Positions 60,901-64,000 of a stretch of 64,000 nucleotides of DNA are shown here, in pieces. Location of the stretch: the NCBI GenBank assembly GCA_963539215.1, contig CAUTJT010000007.1:12856-76855 (forward strand), in the 5' to 3' direction. The stretch comes from CAURNT01 sp963539215 (GTDB lineage Bacteria > Fusobacteriota > Fusobacteriia > Fusobacteriales > Leptotrichiaceae). Position numbers and translations under genes: made by a program. Below the pieces are notes generated by a model. That model saw nothing but the letters and a program-made list of their open reading frames with translations, made no database searches and was not told where the DNA came from. Each line of letters opens with the position of its first letter. The first letter of the stretch is position 1.

Positions 60901-61110
60901 CTATTTTAAAGGATCATACCCACCCGGATTAAAAGGATGGCACTTAGAAATTCTCTTTATAGACAAAAGGACACCCTTTAAAAAACCATATTTTAAAATA
61001 GCTTGTTTCGAGTATTCTGAACAAGTAGGATAAAATCTACAGTTTCTCTTTGTATATTTAGATATTCTTTTTTGATATACTTCTATTAAATATATTGCAA
61101 TTCTTTTCAT
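60901..61110 (-). CDS. yidD: YidD membrane protein insertion efficiency factor
   Basis: 69 residues with the complete family core CRFYPTCSEYSKQAILKYG and KCHPFNPGGYDP. A small amphipathic, membrane-associated protein that helps YidC-dependent insertion. The start overlaps the rnpA stop as ATGA. Confidence 0.97.
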   Translation of the reverse strand: MKRIAIYLIEVYQKRISKYTKRNCRFYPTCSEYSKQAILKYGFLKGVLLSIKRISKCHPFNPGGYDPLK

Positions 61111-61433
61111 TTAGATCTCTTCCTCATAATATATATTATATCTTTTTCAATATCTTGACATTTAATTTCATTAATTTTATCCTTAAATATACTTTTCATA
61201 ACAAATACATACTCTCTATCATCTTGAAATAAAGATTCGTTATTCCTTATAGCTTCCCTAATAAGTCTTTTTGCACGAGATCTATAAACTGAATTACCAG
61301 TTTTTTTACTTGCAACTACACCAAATCTTTGCTCTCCAGCCTTATTTTCAAATAAAAGTAAATATTTCCCAGATTTTTTTCTACCTTTGTTATATACTCT
61401 ATTAAAGTCCTTAGTTTTTTTTAGTTTTTCCAT
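61107..61433 (-). CDS. rnpA: Ribonuclease P protein component
   Basis: 108 residues with the RNR-like motif SVYRSRAKRLIREAIR, and KKTKDFNRVYNKGRKKSGKYL at the start. It binds RNase P RNA to process tRNA 5' ends. The ATG at 61433 has GGAG five bases upstream; the upstream in-frame start at 61451 lies in the U tract of the rpmH terminator. No promoter of its own is seen. Confidence 0.96.
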   Translation of the reverse strand: MEKLKKTKDFNRVYNKGRKKSGKYLLLFENKAGEQRFGVVASKKTGNSVYRSRAKRLIREAIRNNESLFQDDREYVFVMKSIFKDKINEIKCQDIEKDIIYIMRKRSK

Positions 61434-61450
61434 TTTTGCTCCATCTTTCA

Positions 61451-61479
61451 AAAAAAAACCGGTGTAGATCCTACCGGTT
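61451..61479 (-). terminator. Terminator overlapping the rpmH stop codon, before rnpA
   Basis: Minus strand: AACCGGT (61473-61479) and ACCGGTT (61457-61463) form a seven-pair stem, followed by eight T residues (61451-61458). The hairpin includes part of the rpmH TAA. Confidence 0.82.
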
Positions 61480-61612
61480 ATGCTGATAATTTCGCTCTTC
61501 CTTTTGCTCTTCTTCTACTTAAAACGTTTCTTCCGCTTTTAGTTTTCATTCTTAATCTGAATCCGTGATCCATCTTTCTTTTTCTTTTATTTGGTTGATA
61601 TGTTCTTTTCAT
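61478..61612 (-). CDS. rpmH: 50S ribosomal protein L34
   Basis: 44 residues: MKRTYQPNKRKRKMDHGFRL, then R-M-K-T-K-S-G-R-N-V-L-S and a basic end finishing AKLSA. This is the full L34 pattern, highly basic and of normal length. AAAGGA lies about nine bases before the ATG. It heads the rpmH-rnpA-yidD-yidC-khpB-mnmE block that often marks the neighbourhood of the replication origin; no dnaA or DnaA boxes are seen upstream, where murB follows instead. Confidence 0.97.
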   Translation of the reverse strand: MKRTYQPNKRKRKMDHGFRLRMKTKSGRNVLSRRRAKGRAKLSA

Positions 61613-61655
61613 TATTTTATTTCCTTTCTTTTTTTTACATCATAATTCAGTATAT

Positions 61656-61684
61656 ATTTTACACCAAACTTTTTGACTTGTCAA
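61656..61684 (-). promoter_or_regulatory. rpmH promoter
   Basis: Minus strand: TTGACA (61679-61684), 17-base spacer, TAAAAT (61656-61661). The -35 sits in a short palindrome (GACTTGACAAGTC). Confidence 0.85.
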
Positions 61685-61709
61685 GTCTTTTTCCTTTACA
61701 AGTTTATTA

Positions 61710-62567
61710 TTAATTTTCTAATATTATAATTTCTGTTTCTAATTCCACACCTGTATTTTCTTTAACAACTTTTTTGACATGTGCTATAACATCTAAAACA
61801 TCCATAAATTTAGCATTTCCTAGATTAGTTATAAAATTAGGATGAACTGGAGATATTTGAGCTTCTCCTACTTTATATCCCTTTAACCCACAATCAGAAA
61901 TTAATTGTGCAGCAAAATTACCTACTGGATTTTTGAAAGTAGATCCAAGATTAGGTAAATTTAAAGGATGCTTTTGCTTTCTTTGATTATATTTATCTTG
62001 ACTTGCTTCTTTATCAAATCCCTTAGTTAATTTTAAAACCGTAGATATAACTACCCATTTATTTTCTTTTATAGCTGTGGTTCTATATTTTGAATTTAAT
62101 TCTGATTTTTTAAATACTTTAATCGTTTTCGTTTCAGGTTCAAAAATTTCAACTTCTTCTACAACATCAAATAATTCAGTACCATAGGCACCAGCATTCA
62201 TATTAGTCATTCCACCAAAACTTCCAGGTATACCTGACATATTTTCTATACCTGAAAAATCTTTTTCTTCCATATAAGCTATAAATCTATCGAAATCTAC
62301 ACCTGAATATGCTCTAACAAAAGTTATTCCTTCTTCTTCTTTTATAATTTCTATTTTATCAAGTTTAGATAAACTTACAAAAGATATATCTAAATAAGTA
62401 TCATTTATTAAAGTGTTCGTACCATTACCTATAAGATATATTCTATTACGTGTGTTATAAACCTCAGCTAATTCTTCTTTATTTTCAATAAAAATTAATT
62501 CTTTGGCTATACCACCTATTTTCATATTTGAGTATTCTCTCATACTTACATTACTTTCTATTATCAT
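61710..62567 (-). CDS. murB: UDP-N-acetylenolpyruvoylglucosamine reductase
   Basis: FAD enzyme that reduces UDP-GlcNAc-enolpyruvate to UDP-MurNAc. The 285 residues show SMREYSNMKIGGIAKELIF, the FAD-binding YLIGNGTNTLIN, ENMSGIPGSFGGMTNMNAGAYG, the catalytic Ser in NLGSTFKNP and a Glu near the C terminus. Type II length. It overlaps the end of murC by 17 bases and starts after AAAGGATAAACG. Confidence 0.97.
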   Translation of the reverse strand: MIIESNVSMREYSNMKIGGIAKELIFIENKEELAEVYNTRNRIYLIGNGTNTLINDTYLDISFVSLSKLDKIEIIKEEEGITFVRAYSGVDFDRFIAYMEEKDFSGIENMSGIPGSFGGMTNMNAGAYGTELFDVVEEVEIFEPETKTIKVFKKSELNSKYRTTAIKENKWVVISTVLKLTKGFDKEASQDKYNQRKQKHPLNLPNLGSTFKNPVGNFAAQLISDCGLKGYKVGEAQISPVHPNFITNLGNAKFMDVLDVIAHVKKVVKENTGVELETEIIILEN

Positions 62568-63903
62568 CGTTTATCCTTTCAACAAAATTATGTGCAAGCG
62601 CAGAAACTGAACCTGCTCCCATAAATATATAAACTTTATCTTTTTTATCCTCTTCCAATAATTTTTCTATAACTTCCTCTTTTGTATAAACTGTACAATG
62701 ATTCCCTATTTCTTTAGCAAGTTTTTCAGAAGAAATATCGTATATATTTTCTTCACTAGCAGAATATATAGGAAGTAAATAAATATTATCAGCCTCTCTT
62801 AAACTATTTGCAAAATCATCTAAAAAGAAACTTGTTCTTGAATATCTATGTGGTTCAAATATTACATTAACTTCTTTTTTTTCATTCATTTTTGCAGCCT
62901 TTATTGTAGCTAAAATTTCAGTTGGATGATGTGCATAATCATCTATAATCTTAAACTCATTTTCATATAATACTTGATATCTTCTATTTGCACCTTTAAA
63001 ACTTAAAAGTCTATCTTGTATAACTGTTCTAGATATACCTTCTTTTAAAGCAATATATATTACTGGTAAAGAATTAGAAACATTATGTAATCCTGGAACT
63101 GAAAGTGAATATCTTCCTTCGAATTCACCTAAAATATATACATCAAATGAAGTAATTCCATCAATTACTTGTATATTACTTGCATAAACATCTACATTTT
63201 CCTTATTTTTTTCATCAACAGAATAATAAATAATTTTTTCATCTTTAAAAGTTTTAAGTATGTCATTATCAAAACAAGCAAGGACCTTATGTTTAGTTAA
63301 ATCTACAAATTTTTTAAATGATTCAATAATATGCTCTAAAGTACCATGAAAATCCAAATGATCAGCTTCAACATTAGTAATTACTGAATAATATGGATTC
63401 ATATACAAGAAAGTATTATCACTTTCATCTGCTTCGGCTATAAAATATTCACTATTACCAACTTTAGAATTAGAATCTATTTCAGGTATTATCCCACCTA
63501 CAGCAATATATGGATCTTTATCTAAAAATACCACTGATAAAAGTGAAGAAGTGGTTGTTTTACCATGTGTTCCCGCTGCTGCTATACCTTTTTTAAATTT
63601 ATTCATAATTTCCGCAAGAAGGGCACCTCTTCTATACATTGTTACACCTTTTTCTTTCATATATGAATATTCTGGATTATTTTCTTTAATCGCAGTAGAG
63701 TACACATAAGTATCATACCCTTTATTCTCAACATTTTCTAATTTTTGTTCTATAAATACTTCAATGCCATTATCTCTCAATGTTTTAGTTATACCCTTTT
63801 CTGCAATGTCTGAACCTGCTACAGTATATCCTAAATTTTTAAGTATCAAGGCTAATCCACTCATACCTATACCATTGATACCACTAAAAAATACTTTTTC
63901 CAT
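62551..63903 (-). CDS. murC: UDP-N-acetylmuramate--L-alanine ligase
   Basis: Adds L-Ala to UDP-MurNAc. The 450 residues show FSGINGIGMSGLALIL at the start, the ATP loop AAAGTHGKTTTSSLL, EADESDNTFLYMNPYYSVIT and FDDYAHHPTEI-like IIDDYAHHPTEILATIK. Standard Mur ligase length. AGGAGG precedes the ATG, and a promoter lies 30-55 bases upstream. It is followed by the overlapping murB. Confidence 0.97.
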   Translation of the reverse strand: MEKVFFSGINGIGMSGLALILKNLGYTVAGSDIAEKGITKTLRDNGIEVFIEQKLENVENKGYDTYVYSTAIKENNPEYSYMKEKGVTMYRRGALLAEIMNKFKKGIAAAGTHGKTTTSSLLSVVFLDKDPYIAVGGIIPEIDSNSKVGNSEYFIAEADESDNTFLYMNPYYSVITNVEADHLDFHGTLEHIIESFKKFVDLTKHKVLACFDNDILKTFKDEKIIYYSVDEKNKENVDVYASNIQVIDGITSFDVYILGEFEGRYSLSVPGLHNVSNSLPVIYIALKEGISRTVIQDRLLSFKGANRRYQVLYENEFKIIDDYAHHPTEILATIKAAKMNEKKEVNVIFEPHRYSRTSFFLDDFANSLREADNIYLLPIYSASEENIYDISSEKLAKEIGNHCTVYTKEEVIEKLLEEDKKDKVYIFMGAGSVSALAHNFVERINDDNRK

Positions 63904-63930
63904 ATTTTCCTCCTAAAATCAACTATATAA

Positions 63931-63959
63931 ATTATACAATATAGGGTAAAAAAAAACAA
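63931..63959 (-). promoter_or_regulatory. murC-murB promoter
   Basis: Minus strand: TTGTTT (63954-63959), 17-base spacer, TATAAT (63931-63936). The -35 is built into the U tract of the preceding terminator. Confidence 0.65.
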
Positions 63960-63972
63960 GTCAAAAGACTTG
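63948..63972 (-). terminator. Terminator of the transcript entering from the right edge
   Basis: Minus strand: CAAGTC and GACTTG (63967-63972 and 63957-63962) form a stem around TTTT, followed by nine T residues. Confidence 0.8.
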
Positions 63973-63991
63973 CAAAATAATAATAAATTGA

Positions 63992-64000
63992 TGGCGTCCC
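63992..64000 (-). tRNA. Possible 3' end of a tRNA cut by the window edge
   Basis: Minus strand GGGACGCCA ends in G plus CCA, like the other CCA-encoding tRNAs here, and a terminator follows 20 bases later. Only nine bases are visible, so identity cannot be read. Confidence 0.35.

Noticed and set aside
61613..61709. Replication origin next to rpmH
   Set aside because: rpmH often lies beside dnaA/oriC, but here the space is 97 bases with a promoter only, no DnaA boxes and murB upstream.

Overview
The window is strongly AT-rich, gene-dense chromosomal DNA. It looks like a low-GC, Gram-negative, fermentative anaerobe, most likely Fusobacteriota and perhaps Leptotrichiaceae (Streptobacillus, Sneathia or Leptotrichia type). 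Reasons: Firmicute-like gene sets (PASTA protein-rsgA-rpe, RqcH, split transketolase, khpB/jag) sit beside an outer-membrane beta-barrel with a signal peptide and a C-terminal aromatic residue, MliC-type lipoproteins, AdhE and Pta/AckA. This is inference from family content; no 16S is present. I see no prophage, CRISPR array or complete insertion sequence.

Plus-strand left part (1-13.8 kb): a PASTA-protein tail, rsgA, rpe, a MarR-FeoA regulator and rqcH; then a marR-controlled heterodimeric ABC exporter with a perfect operator over its promoter. On the minus strand come adhE and a His-tailed lipoprotein. A GntR(YtrA)/ABC/permease operon follows on the plus strand. At 13.9-14.9 kb, ten minus-strand tRNA genes have two near-identical promoters.

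From 15 kb on, almost everything is on the minus strand (gapA is the exception). Order: pta-ackA-rclA-like; tsaB-ftsY; a His-rich outer-membrane barrel; a lipoprotein with three MliC (lysozyme-inhibitor) units; a P1B metal ATPase with GNAT and DUF819 genes; gapA (+); cysK-cysE-ttcA-like; a periplasmic TPR protein; efeO-efeB-efeU iron uptake; a seven-gene operon lipoprotein-hslO-STAS-ddl-degenerate M50-yigZ-der; a six-gene operon transporter-tktN-tktC-ftsX-envC-pgm; tmcAL-hydrolase; rpsB-tsf-pyrH-frr-mreB-TnpA-like; a ftsQ-ftsZ pair without ftsA; rpmH-rnpA-yidD-yidC-khpB-mnmE; and murC-murB. A tRNA fragment probably starts at the right edge.

Together the genes cover envelope growth (MurB, MurC, Ddl, MreB, FtsQ, FtsZ, FtsX, EnvC, YidC), fermentation to acetate and ethanol (GapA, Pta, AckA, AdhE), translation and tRNA modification, and surface/metal functions (EfeUOB, P1B ATPase, His-rich proteins). 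The most unusual items are a site-2-protease homologue without catalytic residues, an IS200-like TnpA built into the mreB operon with an altered catalytic helix, the triple MliC lipoprotein, the His-rich barrel, and several compact regulatory arrangements where terminators overlap stop codons or contain the next promoter. Many start sites were moved to the codon that best fits a Shine-Dalgarno sequence.
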